Positions 8,509-17,984 of a stretch of DNA of 64,000 bases are shown piece after piece (position 1 is the first letter of the stretch; each line of letters begins with the position of its first letter). The position numbers and the translations under genes are program-made. Origin of the DNA: Candidatus Bathyarchaeota archaeon (GTDB taxonomy: Archaea; Thermoproteota; Bathyarchaeia; Bathyarchaeales; Bathycorpusculaceae); contig JAOULW010000002.1 of the NCBI GenBank assembly GCA_029881805.1, forward strand, positions 248,001 through 312,000, written 5' to 3'. The notes under the pieces were generated by a model. The model was not told the DNA's origin. It saw only the letters and a list, made by a program, of their open reading frames with translations, and did no database searches.

Positions 8509-10089
8509 TCATAGTTTATGATGAAGTCTTGTTGTGTTGATTGTCTTGAGTCTGACTTGTTTTTGTTTACAGGTTTTTTTGATTGTGCATTGGATTGTTT
8601 CGTCCCAGTTTTGTAGGTCGTTTAGGAGAACGATGGTTTTGTAATCTGTTCGGTTTATGTACTCTGCTATTTGGTTTGCGACGTATTCCGTTGTTTCTTT
8701 ATCGAGTGGCAGAGCGGTTTCGTGTTGAGACAGGGGGTAAACTTCGTCGAGTTCTCTTGGGATTATACCGAATGGTGCTGCGTAAAAGCATACGTGAACC
8801 TTATTTGGGTCTTCTTCTAGCTCTTTTTTGAGCAGTTTTTTGATTTGCTTGTATTCTTTGGATTTGTGAAATGGTTTTTTTGGTGTCTGTGGCATTAGGA
8901 GAAGCGTTGTGTTTTGCTTGGGTTTGGTGTATCGTTGTTTCAGCATTTTTCTGTAGTGGACGATTTCTGGTCGCGTAAGCCCAATAGAGTTGAAAAAGAA
9001 CAAGCCGCTGTCTTTCACGCTTGGCGCGTACTTTTCTATGAAATCCTGATATTCAGCGAGTTTTTTGACGGCTTGTAGTAGCGCTGGATGTACGTGCACT
9101 CGCATTTCCAGATGCTCCCATAAGCGTCCGTCTCTTATGGCTTGTTTTATTCGTTTCAGCTCGGCAGCGCAAACGTATAGGTTGTGTTCTGCCAAGAAAG
9201 TTTCTCTTTCGTTTTGTGGCAGTTCTAATGTCTGTTTTGGAGTTGTTTGGGCGCATTTTGGGCACGTGCATGGAAAATAGTCCAGTTCACCAAGCCTGTG
9301 TGTGCCGTTTTCTGTCATGTAACGATTTTCTCTAGCGTATATAGCATAAGCCGCGGAATCAAAAAAGTCGCATCCGAGGGCCACAGCCAAAGCGAACATG
9401 AAGGGATGTCCAGCGCCGAAAAGGTGCAGTGGCTTGTCCATGGGTAAGTACATTTTTACAGTCATAATCATATCCACTAAAACATCGAATCGGTAGTTTT
9501 CCATGACTTCGGTTGGGCTTCCCAAAGCGTATATTTGAAAAGGTAGTTTGCTCATTTCAGCAGCGGATTTGGCTACAAGGTCCAAGTGTTTTCCTCCTTG
9601 GACTGGACCCACCCAGAGAATGTCGTCTCTGGTTTTTATTTTGAAGAGTTGTCTTGCTCGCTTTAATGTTTCAGTCACTGTTTGTTCTGCATATGCTTTT
9701 GTGACTTTCCAGCCTGTTGGAATGTCTAGGATTGTGGCTATGTCCGTGTCTACCAGCTCTTGATACTCCACAATTTCTTCGGGGCTGGTTTCTACGTCGC
9801 CGTAGACGAGAATTTGGTAAGCGCCAGAATCAGTCATTATTACCCCGTCGAAGTCTAAGAACTTATGTAAGCCTTTTTCCACGGGCTGGTTTCGGAAACG
9901 CTTTTTCAATATGTGTGCATTAGTTATTAAAGCGTCCAAGCCGAAATCTGTCGCTATCCTGTTCGGAGAAATAGACTGTATGTTAGGATTAATCACAGGA
10001 AAAAAAAGCGGAGTCTCTACTCTGCCACTTTTGGTTTTGAGCCTGCCAATTCTCGCAAGCACATCCTTCTCTTTTATCTCAAAAGACAA
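8509..10089 (-). CDS. tgtA: Archaeosine tRNA-guanine transglycosylase, no PUA domain
   Basis: The N-terminal 340 residues form a TGT barrel: MTDSGAYQ carries the catalytic Asp87, GCDFFDSAAY the second aspartate, and zinc ligands Cys274, Cys276, Cys279 and His302 follow. It exchanges guanine-15 of tRNA for preQ0 on the way to archaeosine. Residues from about 400 resemble the DUF5591 segment of TgtA/ArcS proteins (YAAPFGIIPRELDEVYPLSQ). The protein ends at 526 without the C-terminal PUA domain of many euryarchaeal homologues. Translation starts at TTG; no better start is in frame. The missing PUA may be supplied by another protein. Confidence 0.9.
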   Translation of the reverse strand: MSFEIKEKDVLARIGRLKTKSGRVETPLFFPVINPNIQSISPNRIATDFGLDALITNAHILKKRFRNQPVEKGLHKFLDFDGVIMTDSGAYQILVYGDVETSPEEIVEYQELVDTDIATILDIPTGWKVTKAYAEQTVTETLKRARQLFKIKTRDDILWVGPVQGGKHLDLVAKSAAEMSKLPFQIYALGSPTEVMENYRFDVLVDMIMTVKMYLPMDKPLHLFGAGHPFMFALAVALGCDFFDSAAYAIYARENRYMTENGTHRLGELDYFPCTCPKCAQTTPKQTLELPQNERETFLAEHNLYVCAAELKRIKQAIRDGRLWEHLEMRVHVHPALLQAVKKLAEYQDFIEKYAPSVKDSGLFFFNSIGLTRPEIVHYRKMLKQRYTKPKQNTTLLLMPQTPKKPFHKSKEYKQIKKLLKKELEEDPNKVHVCFYAAPFGIIPRELDEVYPLSQHETALPLDKETTEYVANQIAEYINRTDYKTIVLLNDLQNWDETIQCTIKKTCKQKQVRLKTINTTRLHHKL

Positions 10090-10138
10090 CAGTCAAACCT
10101 TAAACAAAGTCAATTAAACACGTTTATAAAAAATGTCG

Positions 10139-11335
10139 CTATTTAGGATTTTTCACTTTGGCTCCGGTCTCTTTTAGTAGGAGTGGCAGTATGGCAGATA
10201 TTCCCATGGTGATTGCGGATGCGCAGAAAGGTGCCCAATGACCCACGTCATCCCAGAATATACCGCTTAAAACGTTTCCCGTCATCTGTCCTACCCAAAA
10301 AGTCGTCGCGGAAAGTCCATTCACAAGGCCCCATTTTGCTGATGGTGTAGCTTCCATCATGAGCGTCTGAAACGCAGGCCACGAAGCACTCAAAATGGCA
10401 TTCGCGACGAACATGGAAACAATTAACTCCAACGCATTACGGGAATAGAAAAACAAAAGGAAAAACGGAGACGAAACCAAAAACGTCACAAACATAACCC
10501 ATCTCCTGTCAAATCTATTGCTACACTTGCCAGCCGGAATCTGCACAACAATCGAGGCAACTCCAAAAGTAATAGCGTACCATATGCCCACAAACGTGTA
10601 ATCCACAGAAAAGTTTGACACAATAAATATTGGAATCACGGGTGCAGTCATGCCTATGCCAATGCCCTGAACTATGTTAATCAACGAGAACACAACCACT
10701 ACAAACAACCAACCACTGACCAAGCCTTCTTTATTTTTCTCCATATCCGCCTTCACTTGCTGTCTCTTAGTCTCTCGCATAACAAGCGTAAGCGGAAAAA
10801 CACAAAGAATCAATACCGAGCACAAAAAGAAAGGCGAACGTATGCCCAAATAATCCGCGATCACCCCGCCAACAAAAGGAGCAACAGTAATGCCTAACAA
10901 CCAAGAAATGTTGATCCAACTGTAAGCTAAAGCCATTTTTTCAGGTGACGAAGCGTCTGCCACCATCGCCCATCGAAGAGGCAAATACAAACCCAACGAA
11001 AAACCAGACAACATGACCCAAGGCACCAAATCCAACCAATTACTAGCCAAAGCATACATCAACGGCGGAAAAGCCGCCAGCAACGTACCCAAAACGTGAA
11101 ACCACTTCCTGCCGTACCTATCAGAAAGGAAACCGCCAAGAATCTGCATAACCGCAGCAACACCATTCATTAAGGAAAATACAAATCCAACTTCAGTCAT
11201 AGAGGCGCCGAGAGAACTGTTAATGTAAATAGACAATATCGGACCAATCAAGTTAGTGGCAAAGGAGCCTCCTAAGAAAACGATGGAAAGGATTAAAATA
11301 TCTCTTCCGTACGTCATAAATCGGCTCAATTCCAT
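10139..11335 (-). CDS. MFS transporter
   Basis: This is a twelve-helix major facilitator superfamily protein. Between helices 2 and 3 it has the signature GGFLSDRYGRKWF, and the second half repeats it weakly as PAGKCSNRFDRRW. The reading frame can be extended to a TTG at 11380. I prefer ATG at 11335, giving 398 residues that start MELSRFMTYGRDIL, although the AAGGAG in front of it is only two bases away. It resembles drug/sugar efflux-type MFS permeases, but the substrate cannot be told. It lies alone on the minus strand, divergent from the PAC2 gene. Confidence 0.8.
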   Translation of the reverse strand: MELSRFMTYGRDILILSIVFLGGSFATNLIGPILSIYINSSLGASMTEVGFVFSLMNGVAAVMQILGGFLSDRYGRKWFHVLGTLLAAFPPLMYALASNWLDLVPWVMLSGFSLGLYLPLRWAMVADASSPEKMALAYSWINISWLLGITVAPFVGGVIADYLGIRSPFFLCSVLILCVFPLTLVMRETKRQQVKADMEKNKEGLVSGWLFVVVVFSLINIVQGIGIGMTAPVIPIFIVSNFSVDYTFVGIWYAITFGVASIVVQIPAGKCSNRFDRRWVMFVTFLVSSPFFLLFFYSRNALELIVSMFVANAILSASWPAFQTLMMEATPSAKWGLVNGLSATTFWVGQMTGNVLSGIFWDDVGHWAPFCASAITMGISAILPLLLKETGAKVKNPK

Positions 11336-11485
11336 TGCTCCTTGCCAAATGGATCGACCACCGCTCAAAAATGCGAACAATCTATTTAAGAATTATGGGC
11401 TACAGATGTGCATTCATCTGAGTCGAAAACATGCTTATATCTTGTTTTCTCCAAGTAATTTGCTCACTGCAAAGGTGGCAAAAAC

Positions 11486-12238
11486 ATGGTCTGCACAATC
11501 GAGATTTACGAAAAACCTAAACTCAATGACCCTGTTCTAATTGAGGGTTTGCCAGGAATAGGGTTCGTAGCCAACATTGCAGCGTTGCACTTAATCCACG
11601 AACTAGAAGCCAAACGTTTCGCCGAAATCTTCTCCGCAGCATTCCAAGACCTAGCCGTAACGACCGAAACAGGAGGCACACGCTCCCCAATGAATGAACT
11701 CTATTACTACAAAAGACAAGGAAACGGTCGAGACCTAATAATATGGTACGGCAACACACAAGCCCTAACAACCTTTGGACAGTACGAACTTTGTGGACGC
11801 GTTTTAGACTTGACCGAAGAACTAGGTTGCCATCTTGTGATATCAATAGGCGGATTTAAACAAGAAGAACTAAAGAGGCCACCACAAATCTACTGCGCAG
11901 CCTCAGACCACGAAACCCTAAAAGAAGCCCTAAGCCTTGGAACAAAAATAATGGTTGGACAAATATTCGGTATCGCAGGTCTTCTAATCGGACTAAGCAG
12001 AATAAGAGGACTAAAGGGCTTTTCACTTCTAGTGGAAACTCTAGGAACGTACCCCGATGCAAATGCTGCACGTTACGCCCTATCTGCTTTGAGCAAAAAT
12101 TTGAACCTGGAACTCGACCTGTCAAGACTAGATGTAGCAGCCGAAGAAACCAAAAAGGTATTGGAATCCTTCGGTCTAATTAGAAACATTGGAGAAGAAA
12201 AGAAGAAAGAGGAACAACCGTTTCGCTGGTTTATTTAA
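11486..12238 (+). CDS. PAC2-family proteasome assembly chaperone-like protein
   Basis: The 250-residue protein is a member of the PAC2 / DUF75 family, recognised from DPVLIEGLPGIGFVANIAA at the N-terminus and YCAASDHETLKEA and GIAGLLIGLSRIRG in the middle. Archaeal relatives PbaA/PbaB interact with proteasome subunits. The chain ends EEQPFRWFI; the final Trp-Phe-Ile resembles the hydrophobic-aromatic-X tail by which activators dock into the 20S proteasome. Function as a chaperone is inferred from family. It overlaps the convergent Lsm gene by four bases. Confidence 0.82.
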   Translation: MVCTIEIYEKPKLNDPVLIEGLPGIGFVANIAALHLIHELEAKRFAEIFSAAFQDLAVTTETGGTRSPMNELYYYKRQGNGRDLIIWYGNTQALTTFGQYELCGRVLDLTEELGCHLVISIGGFKQEELKRPPQIYCAASDHETLKEALSLGTKIMVGQIFGIAGLLIGLSRIRGLKGFSLLVETLGTYPDANAARYALSALSKNLNLELDLSRLDVAAEETKKVLESFGLIRNIGEEKKKEEQPFRWFI

Positions 12239-12663
12239 CCTTTGACTTCGCTGATGAATTGCTCGTAAACCCGTTGCACACGCTCTGCAGCTGGACCTGA
12301 ACCTTCAACAACACCCTTCTCAGTCAGCTTGACTTTATCCATTACCCATATGAACCCTTTATCCTCATAAAGTTTAACCATCGTTGGAAAAACCTTCTCC
12401 AAACGGTCTGCGAGGGCCTTCAAATCAAATGGTTTCTCTACACTTAATATTTGAGCCACGACATTGCCATTAAGGAAAACTCTGTGTAACGTCTTTCCTT
12501 CCTCATCCTTGGCCTCCGCAAGACATAGGCTTAAAGTGTCTGGGTTGATGCCAATCAAAATTCCACTGAACGTCTTTCCAGTAGTCGTTGAAACAATCAC
12601 ATGCTTATCTGATAACGCAGTGATTTCAGCAAAGAATTTCCTTTGCGCTACTGACAATTTCAA
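12235..12663 (-). CDS. Lsm/Sm-like archaeal RNA-binding protein with C-terminal extension
   Basis: Residues 1-75 show an Sm fold: the Sm1 segment HVIVSTTTGKTFSGILIGI and an Sm2-like segment HRVFLNGNVVAQILSVE. About 65 further residues follow, making 142 in all, longer than the usual 75-residue SmAP1. This suits the SmAP3-type archaeal proteins with an added C-terminal domain. It should form a ring that binds U-rich RNA. A GGAGG-like purine run precedes ATG at 12663. The gene is convergent with the PAC2 gene and ends within it. Confidence 0.75.
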   Translation of the reverse strand: MKLSVAQRKFFAEITALSDKHVIVSTTTGKTFSGILIGINPDTLSLCLAEAKDEEGKTLHRVFLNGNVVAQILSVEKPFDLKALADRLEKVFPTMVKLYEDKGFIWVMDKVKLTEKGVVEGSGPAAERVQRVYEQFISEVKG

Positions 12664-12786
12664 ACCTCCATTTCACCTATCACTTATAATAACACATATT
12701 TAGGATTTTAACAAAACGGCACCACCAGTAATCATCCACAACACTCTCGGTGCCGTCTTAAAAATACGTGAGGCAGAAGTCGAAAA

Positions 12787-14067
12787 CTACAGCTTCGAAT
12801 TCCTCTTCTCCACATCCTGCCTTAATAATGCAACGGTGTTAGGCGGCAAATCTCTGTGAACAACAAGGTTTGGACCGACCCAGCTGCCACTTCCAACTTT
12901 GATACCAGGCATTAAAAGAGCATTTATCCCTGTCTTAACATTGTCACCTAAGACTACCCCGAGTTTTCTTCTTTCGCTGTCAGCAACCTTGTCTTTGACC
13001 ACCATCTTTATCGTTCCGGTGTCAAGCCTATAATTAGCCGTTATGGTGCCCGCGCCCAAATTGCAGTTTTCACCAATTACGCTGTCGCCAATATAGGAGA
13101 GATGGCCGATATGCACTTTATCCATTATTATACTGTTTTTTACTTCGCAAGCGTTGCCTATTCGCACTTTTTTGCCTATGCTCGTGTATGGGCGTATGTA
13201 ACAATTGGGTCCCACATCGCTTTCTTCGTCTATGAAGGCTGGGCCTTCAATGTAAGCTCCAGAGCGTATGCGTGCAGTTTCAGCGACAGTCACCTGACCA
13301 ATAAGGTGGGCACCGTTCTCCACAATCCCCAAAATTTTGTGATGCATTCTCATCAGCGCCCAACAATTTGCCTCAAACAAATCCCAAGGTCTTCCAATAT
13401 CTATCCAGACGTCGCTTGAAATTTTCGAAGCAGCAACCGTTCTCCCACTTTTCAGTAATAGTGAGATTGCGTCAGTTATTTCCCACTCGCCTCTAATCGA
13501 AGCAGGCGTCTCTCTCAATTTCTCAAAAATTTCTGTCGAGAAAACATATATGCCCGCATTCGCCAGGTTTGATTGTGCTTGTTCGCGGCTCGGCTTCTCA
13601 ATTATGCGCGTAACATATTTTTCATTTTCAAGCTCCACTATACCATAATTTTCCGGTTTTTCAACGGGAACAACAGTCATTGTCGCGGCTGGTTTCTCTT
13701 CTTGATGTAATGATATGACATCTTCTACAGCCTTAGCAGCGAACAATAAATCGCCATAAGTGAGAAGGAAATTTTCCTTTACGTATGGTTCGACCATGCT
13801 TACAGCGTTGCCTGTTCCCAGCACTACCTTCTGCTCTACGTACTCAATTTTCAACCCAAACTTGTTTCCATCACCAAAATACTGACGAATCGCATCTGAC
13901 ATGTAATGTGTTACAATCAAGACTTCATTTATCCCGGAATTTTTCACAGCAGCCAAGCAGTGCTCAAGTATTGGTTTTCCTCCAATCTTTATCAAGTGTT
14001 TCGGTCTATTCGACGTTATTGGCTGAAGTCTTGTCCCTTCCCCTGCAGCTAAAATCACAGCCTTCAT
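12787..14067 (-). CDS. glmU: Bifunctional sugar-1-phosphate nucleotidylyltransferase/acetyltransferase (GlmU-like)
   Basis: The 426-residue protein begins with the nucleotidyltransferase signature LAAGEGTRLQP (residues 6-16) and RPKHLIKIGGKP. From about residue 245 it changes to a left-handed beta-helix of hexapeptide repeats, for example GPNCYIRPYTSIGKKVRIGN and GENCNLGAGTITANY. This is the architecture of archaeal ST0452-type enzymes that make UDP-GlcNAc (or dTDP-glucose) from sugar-1-phosphate. Its ATG overlaps the TGA of the upstream glmM by four bases, so the pair forms a UDP-GlcNAc pathway unit. Such sugars feed glycosylation of archaella, pili and S-layer; the pilus and surface-protein loci are nearby. 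Confidence 0.85.
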   Translation of the reverse strand: MKAVILAAGEGTRLQPITSNRPKHLIKIGGKPILEHCLAAVKNSGINEVLIVTHYMSDAIRQYFGDGNKFGLKIEYVEQKVVLGTGNAVSMVEPYVKENFLLTYGDLLFAAKAVEDVISLHQEEKPAATMTVVPVEKPENYGIVELENEKYVTRIIEKPSREQAQSNLANAGIYVFSTEIFEKLRETPASIRGEWEITDAISLLLKSGRTVAASKISSDVWIDIGRPWDLFEANCWALMRMHHKILGIVENGAHLIGQVTVAETARIRSGAYIEGPAFIDEESDVGPNCYIRPYTSIGKKVRIGNACEVKNSIIMDKVHIGHLSYIGDSVIGENCNLGAGTITANYRLDTGTIKMVVKDKVADSERRKLGVVLGDNVKTGINALLMPGIKVGSGSWVGPNLVVHRDLPPNTVALLRQDVEKRNSKL

Positions 14068-15437
14068 TTCACCATTTCCCCAACAAACCTTTTGACCAGC
14101 GTAACTCCTCTACCCATTATTTGTTTTGCAGCTTTTAATGATTCACCCTCCGCCGTAAGTCTTATCAAAGGCTCCGTCCCCGATGCTCTAACGAGAATCC
14201 AAGCACTTTCAAGCGCTAAACGGACACCGTCAACCGTTGAAATCTTTTTGCACGCTGGGAAAACAGACTTTAAGCCTTCTCTCACTTTTTCCACAACTAT
14301 ATATTTTACGTCGTTTTTGCAGGAAAAATTTTCTCTTAAAGTCATGTATTGAGGCACTTCAGCGATGAAATCTGACACACTCTTTTTTTCATTTTCTAGA
14401 GTTTTTAGAAATAGCACAGAGGAAAGTATTCCGTCAGGACAATAGTTAAATTGCGGATGTATCCAAGCTCCGCATGGCTCACCGCCAAAAAGGGCACCAT
14501 ACCTTTTCACTGCCTCAGCAACGTAAACGTCACCGACTTTTGTTCTTGCGACTCTGCCACCCTCTTTCTCCACCATTTTTTCGACACCCATAGAAGCTTC
14601 GACATTTGTAACAACAATTCCGCGACCTTTTTTTTTAACGATACATGCGGCGTACGCTGACAAAACACGGTCAAAATCCAGAAAGTTGCCTTTCTCATCA
14701 ATGAAAGCAACTCTGTCGCCGTCGCCATCGTAGGCTATTCCAACATCTGCCCCCAATTCTTGGACAATTTTGGCTAAAGGCTTTAAGGTGTCAGCATTCG
14801 GTTCGGGGCTTCTAGCTGGAAAGAATCCGTCAGGTTGCGCGTTTATGGCTGTCATCTTGCATTTTAAATTTCGAAAAATTTTCGTTGAAAGAGTATGCGT
14901 TGCTCCACATCCCGGATCCACTACGATATGCCATTTCTTGTGGAGTTCTACTGTCTTTAGCTTTTCAATATATAGAAAGCTTTTATCTATGTATGAGACT
15001 TCACCGGCATCACGCCAATCTGTCAAACCAAGTTTTTCCTTTCCCATAGCTCTTTCAATCTTGTCTTGGCTTTTCTCGTCGTAAGCCGTGCTATCATTAT
15101 TGAAGATTTTTATGCCATTATATTCGGGTGGGTTATGTGAAGCCGTAATCATAAAGCCAACGTCAACATTCAGTTTTTTTGTCAAATAAGCTAAGGTGGG
15201 AGTGGGCAAAACACCTACACAATTAACGCTTGCCCCTCCAGCCAATAAACCGGAAACTAATGCGTTCTCGAGCATCAAACCCGAAACTCTCGTGTCCCGA
15301 GCCACAAGCACCCTTTTCGCCTTGGAGAAGGTAGCAACAGTTAACGCTATCTTAGCTGCCAAAAGGGGCGTTAACTCAGCGTTAACTAACCCGCGCACCC
15401 CAGAACTGCCGAAAAGCTTTGACCCCAAAGTTTTCAA
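14064..15437 (-). CDS. glmM: Phosphoglucosamine mutase (alpha-D-phosphohexomutase family)
   Basis: The 457-residue protein has the phosphoserine loop ITASHNPPEYNGIK with the active Ser100, the metal loop DGDGD at 237-241, and the phosphate-binding motif RASGTEPLIR near the C-terminus. These identify a phosphohexomutase; adjacency to a GlmU-like gene favours glucosamine-6-phosphate to glucosamine-1-phosphate conversion over phosphomannomutase activity. The start is ATG at 15437. It is the first gene of a two-gene overlapping unit. Confidence 0.85.
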   Translation of the reverse strand: MKTLGSKLFGSSGVRGLVNAELTPLLAAKIALTVATFSKAKRVLVARDTRVSGLMLENALVSGLLAGGASVNCVGVLPTPTLAYLTKKLNVDVGFMITASHNPPEYNGIKIFNNDSTAYDEKSQDKIERAMGKEKLGLTDWRDAGEVSYIDKSFLYIEKLKTVELHKKWHIVVDPGCGATHTLSTKIFRNLKCKMTAINAQPDGFFPARSPEPNADTLKPLAKIVQELGADVGIAYDGDGDRVAFIDEKGNFLDFDRVLSAYAACIVKKKGRGIVVTNVEASMGVEKMVEKEGGRVARTKVGDVYVAEAVKRYGALFGGEPCGAWIHPQFNYCPDGILSSVLFLKTLENEKKSVSDFIAEVPQYMTLRENFSCKNDVKYIVVEKVREGLKSVFPACKKISTVDGVRLALESAWILVRASGTEPLIRLTAEGESLKAAKQIMGRGVTLVKRFVGEMVK

Positions 15438-15494
15438 TCGTCCCTCACTATTTATGCGTCTTCATGGTTAAGATGGTAAAAGCGCTTAAATAAC

Positions 15495-16628
15495 TTAAGC
15501 AAATGACGGCTTTACCTTCATACAGAATTCTATCAGCTGTTTCCATGAGGGATGCGTTCCATTTGGGCTAGAAATGTAATAGGCCGCAACCGCGTTTGCC
15601 AATGCTAGCCTATCTTCGCATGAAAGTCCATAAGCATCCCCTAAAATGTTTCCAGCGTTCCAAACGTCTCCTGCTCCGGTTGCCCTCAAAACTGGCACTT
15701 TGAAGACCGGAACGATTGTCTCGTCTTTTTTAGTGTAAGTCGCTGAAAAGGTTGTCGTGTGCAAATCGACTCTTGCCGACAGACGCGTTGCCAATATCCT
15801 TGCGGATTCCTTTGCCAACTCGTCCAGTCGTAATTTTCTTTTCTTAAGTTCCATTATTTCGTCGCTAAGGAGGGATGCATAGCAAACTGCTTCGTTCTCA
15901 TTTAAACTCAATATGTCCACGTGTTTACTTTGCAAAACATTCTTCATTAGCTCTGGAATTTTTTCCTCGTTGGGACTTGGGTCTGCCGTGTCATAGTAGT
16001 TTTTGCCTTTTCCTCTGGCTTTCACATGACTAAAAACCGTTCTAGCCAATTCTGTTCCAAATTGTTTGGTCCCAGCCCAATTAAAAACGCAGACATAATC
16101 AGCGTTTTCAATTGTTTTGAAATCCCCATTGTCCAAATGATGGGGTCCAAAATCTGCAAGCGCGCCTACATCCCTAAGCATAACATTGGCTCGTCCACCT
16201 CCAACTCTAAACTCTAACGCCGTCGTTATCGATGGTTCCTTGAAGATTTTGATGTGAGAAAAATCGACTTTTTTCGATTTGAGATAAGACTTGATTAATT
16301 TCAGCCCAAACTTGCTTGTACATACTATTGGAATGACATTCACATCCAATTTGGCCAGTGCGGAGACGGTGTTAATCGCGTTTCCACCCCTCATGTCTGC
16401 TTGCTCTATTCCATCTATGCTACCTCCTTTCTTCTCAGTTGCACTCTCGACAGCTTCAGAAAAGGCTACCACGTCCCAATTTAGGGTTATGAAGCGATCA
16501 AGGAAAAAATCTGGCATAACAACAACATTAAGTTCTCTAATTTCACTCTCTAAGAACGTTTGCATTTCTTTAAGAGGATTATCAAACAAGCTCTTGTCCA
16601 CCTGAAACAAAATGGTTGCATAGCGCAA
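15495..16628 (-). CDS. PfkB-family carbohydrate kinase
   Basis: The protein (377 residues) has an early PfkB region with RGGNAINTVSALAKLDVNV and the C-terminal ATP/catalytic motif RATGAGDVWNAGNILG near residue 320, with the base Asp in GAGD. It belongs to the ribokinase/PfkB superfamily, and the divergent N-terminal 60 residues (MPDFFLDRFITL) are typical of an archaeal subgroup of unknown substrate. The first possible start is TTG at 16628 with no evident Shine-Dalgarno. It lies 57 bases upstream of glmM on the same strand, which makes a sugar substrate linked to amino sugars possible. Confidence 0.75.
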   Translation of the reverse strand: MRYATILFQVDKSLFDNPLKEMQTFLESEIRELNVVVMPDFFLDRFITLNWDVVAFSEAVESATEKKGGSIDGIEQADMRGGNAINTVSALAKLDVNVIPIVCTSKFGLKLIKSYLKSKKVDFSHIKIFKEPSITTALEFRVGGGRANVMLRDVGALADFGPHHLDNGDFKTIENADYVCVFNWAGTKQFGTELARTVFSHVKARGKGKNYYDTADPSPNEEKIPELMKNVLQSKHVDILSLNENEAVCYASLLSDEIMELKKRKLRLDELAKESARILATRLSARVDLHTTTFSATYTKKDETIVPVFKVPVLRATGAGDVWNAGNILGDAYGLSCEDRLALANAVAAYYISSPNGTHPSWKQLIEFCMKVKPSFA

Positions 16629-16682
16629 ATAACATTTTTCACGAAATATTCTCGTACGTTCAGAGTGTATGAGTTAACTTTG

Positions 16683-17052
16683 TTGAAAACACACCCTATT
16701 CGAGGAATACAATTAAAGTTTAAAACCGAAATCTCCTTACTTCTTTTAGCAATCGCAGTGTGTATTGTGAGTGCTTTTTGCTATTCTTGTGAAGCCTACA
16801 AGCAAGGGCACCGTTTCTATCATGGGTTTTGTTGTCTTCTCTTGGATTTTGAGAAAATTGCTAAGGGAGACGTTCCTGTTTAGATGAGTAATTCTTGGAT
16901 TAAGCCTCTTTCGACTCATAATTCCAACACTTGTGTTGGCGATGCTCGCTAATCCACAACGTGATTTGCAGTTGGTTTACCTTCCCCCAGCATTTATGCC
17001 GTCACTGCTACTGTTTTTCGTAGAGTATTTCTCGGTATTATCCAAGCAATAG
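16683..17052 (+). pseudogene. Decayed small membrane protein gene
   Basis: In the gap between the PfkB and prepilin-peptidase genes, two plus-strand frames together read like one broken membrane protein. From TTG 16683 the first frame gives KFKTEISLLLLAIAVCIVSA, a clean transmembrane segment. It loses that character after about residue 40. A second frame then carries MGFVVFSWILRKLLRETFLF, a TGA, and GLSLFRLIIPTLVLAMLANP to a stop at 17052. This needs one frameshift and one in-frame stop. The end overlaps the convergent peptidase gene by 15 bases. Chance hydrophobic frames in AT-rich DNA are the alternative. Confidence 0.35.
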
Positions 17053-17862
17053 GCGAATGCAAACCCACACGATATCGCCGAATAATAAGGCAAGGACCAA
17101 CCCCGCTGTGATGAAGATCAGCATTGGCAAGCCTGGTGTCGCCCAGACAGCGTCACTAATCTTTCCAGTTTCAACAGCCTTGGCTAATTTCTCAACCATC
17201 ACATTTCGGTTCTCGTCTCTGGGTATAACAACCAATCTTCTTTTAAGCGTATTTTCATTGCATTCTTCTATGTCTTCTAGAAGGTAAATATGCCATTTCT
17301 CCCTTAGTTTAGCAATTGAGACTTTATAGCCAGTTATCAAAACCAAAACCTTTCTGCCCAAAGACGCATTTTCATAGCCTTCAAAAAGCCTGTTACCAGT
17401 CATCAGATGCCATGCTACGTTACGGAGAAACATGTAAACCGCCGCCGCTGCAGCAAGTAGAACTGAATTGCTGAAAACAGTCACTGGAAAAAAGATTTCT
17501 GAAATCGGCGATACTCTTTCCAAAAATGTGAGCAAGTTTGACGGATAAAATGGTAACGCAAGCGCCAGGCACATTAAGGCTTTCGCGTCAGCGCCTCCAA
17601 AACCCCCAAAGTAGAACAGTATCACTGCGAAGGCTGCGGTCAAACCGAAACACATGCCATAAGAAAGTACGCTCAAAGTTTCTCCATAGGAAAACAGCTC
17701 AATGAGCGTTAATGCCAGTGCTGGTGGAGCAAAAAGCAACCAAACATTGTTACTCACTTCACGGGTTTTATAGTCGCTCCACGACGCATATAATAGAAAG
17801 ATTAGGGTGAGTGAGGTTCTTATTGTAGTGAGTATTAGCTGCACTTCCAAGCAAAGCACCAC
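17038..17862 (-). CDS. Prepilin/preflagellin peptidase, A24 family (FlaK/PibD-like)
   Basis: This 274-residue membrane protein has the two aspartate motifs of type IV prepilin peptidases: YASWSDYKTREV with Asp30 and FGGADAKALM with Asp92. The usual GxGD appears as GGAD. It lacks the N-terminal methylase zinc domain of bacterial PilD, as archaeal FlaK/PibD do, and has about 100 extra cytoplasmic residues before a last membrane helix. It should cleave the class III signals of the pilins encoded next to it. It is the last gene of the minus-strand pilus locus. Confidence 0.88.
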   Translation of the reverse strand: MVLCLEVQLILTTIRTSLTLIFLLYASWSDYKTREVSNNVWLLFAPPALALTLIELFSYGETLSVLSYGMCFGLTAAFAVILFYFGGFGGADAKALMCLALALPFYPSNLLTFLERVSPISEIFFPVTVFSNSVLLAAAAAVYMFLRNVAWHLMTGNRLFEGYENASLGRKVLVLITGYKVSIAKLREKWHIYLLEDIEECNENTLKRRLVVIPRDENRNVMVEKLAKAVETGKISDAVWATPGLPMLIFITAGLVLALLFGDIVWVCIRLLLG

Positions 17863-17984
17863 TAAGTATTGCTTAGTTTCGCCCTATTTTTGGCATAGCG
17901 TCAAGGTAAGTGATCTAATAATCAATATAAATGATTGGATATGTTTTTTGAAGCATTAGCATCAAGTGCTTGTTGAAAATTTAC

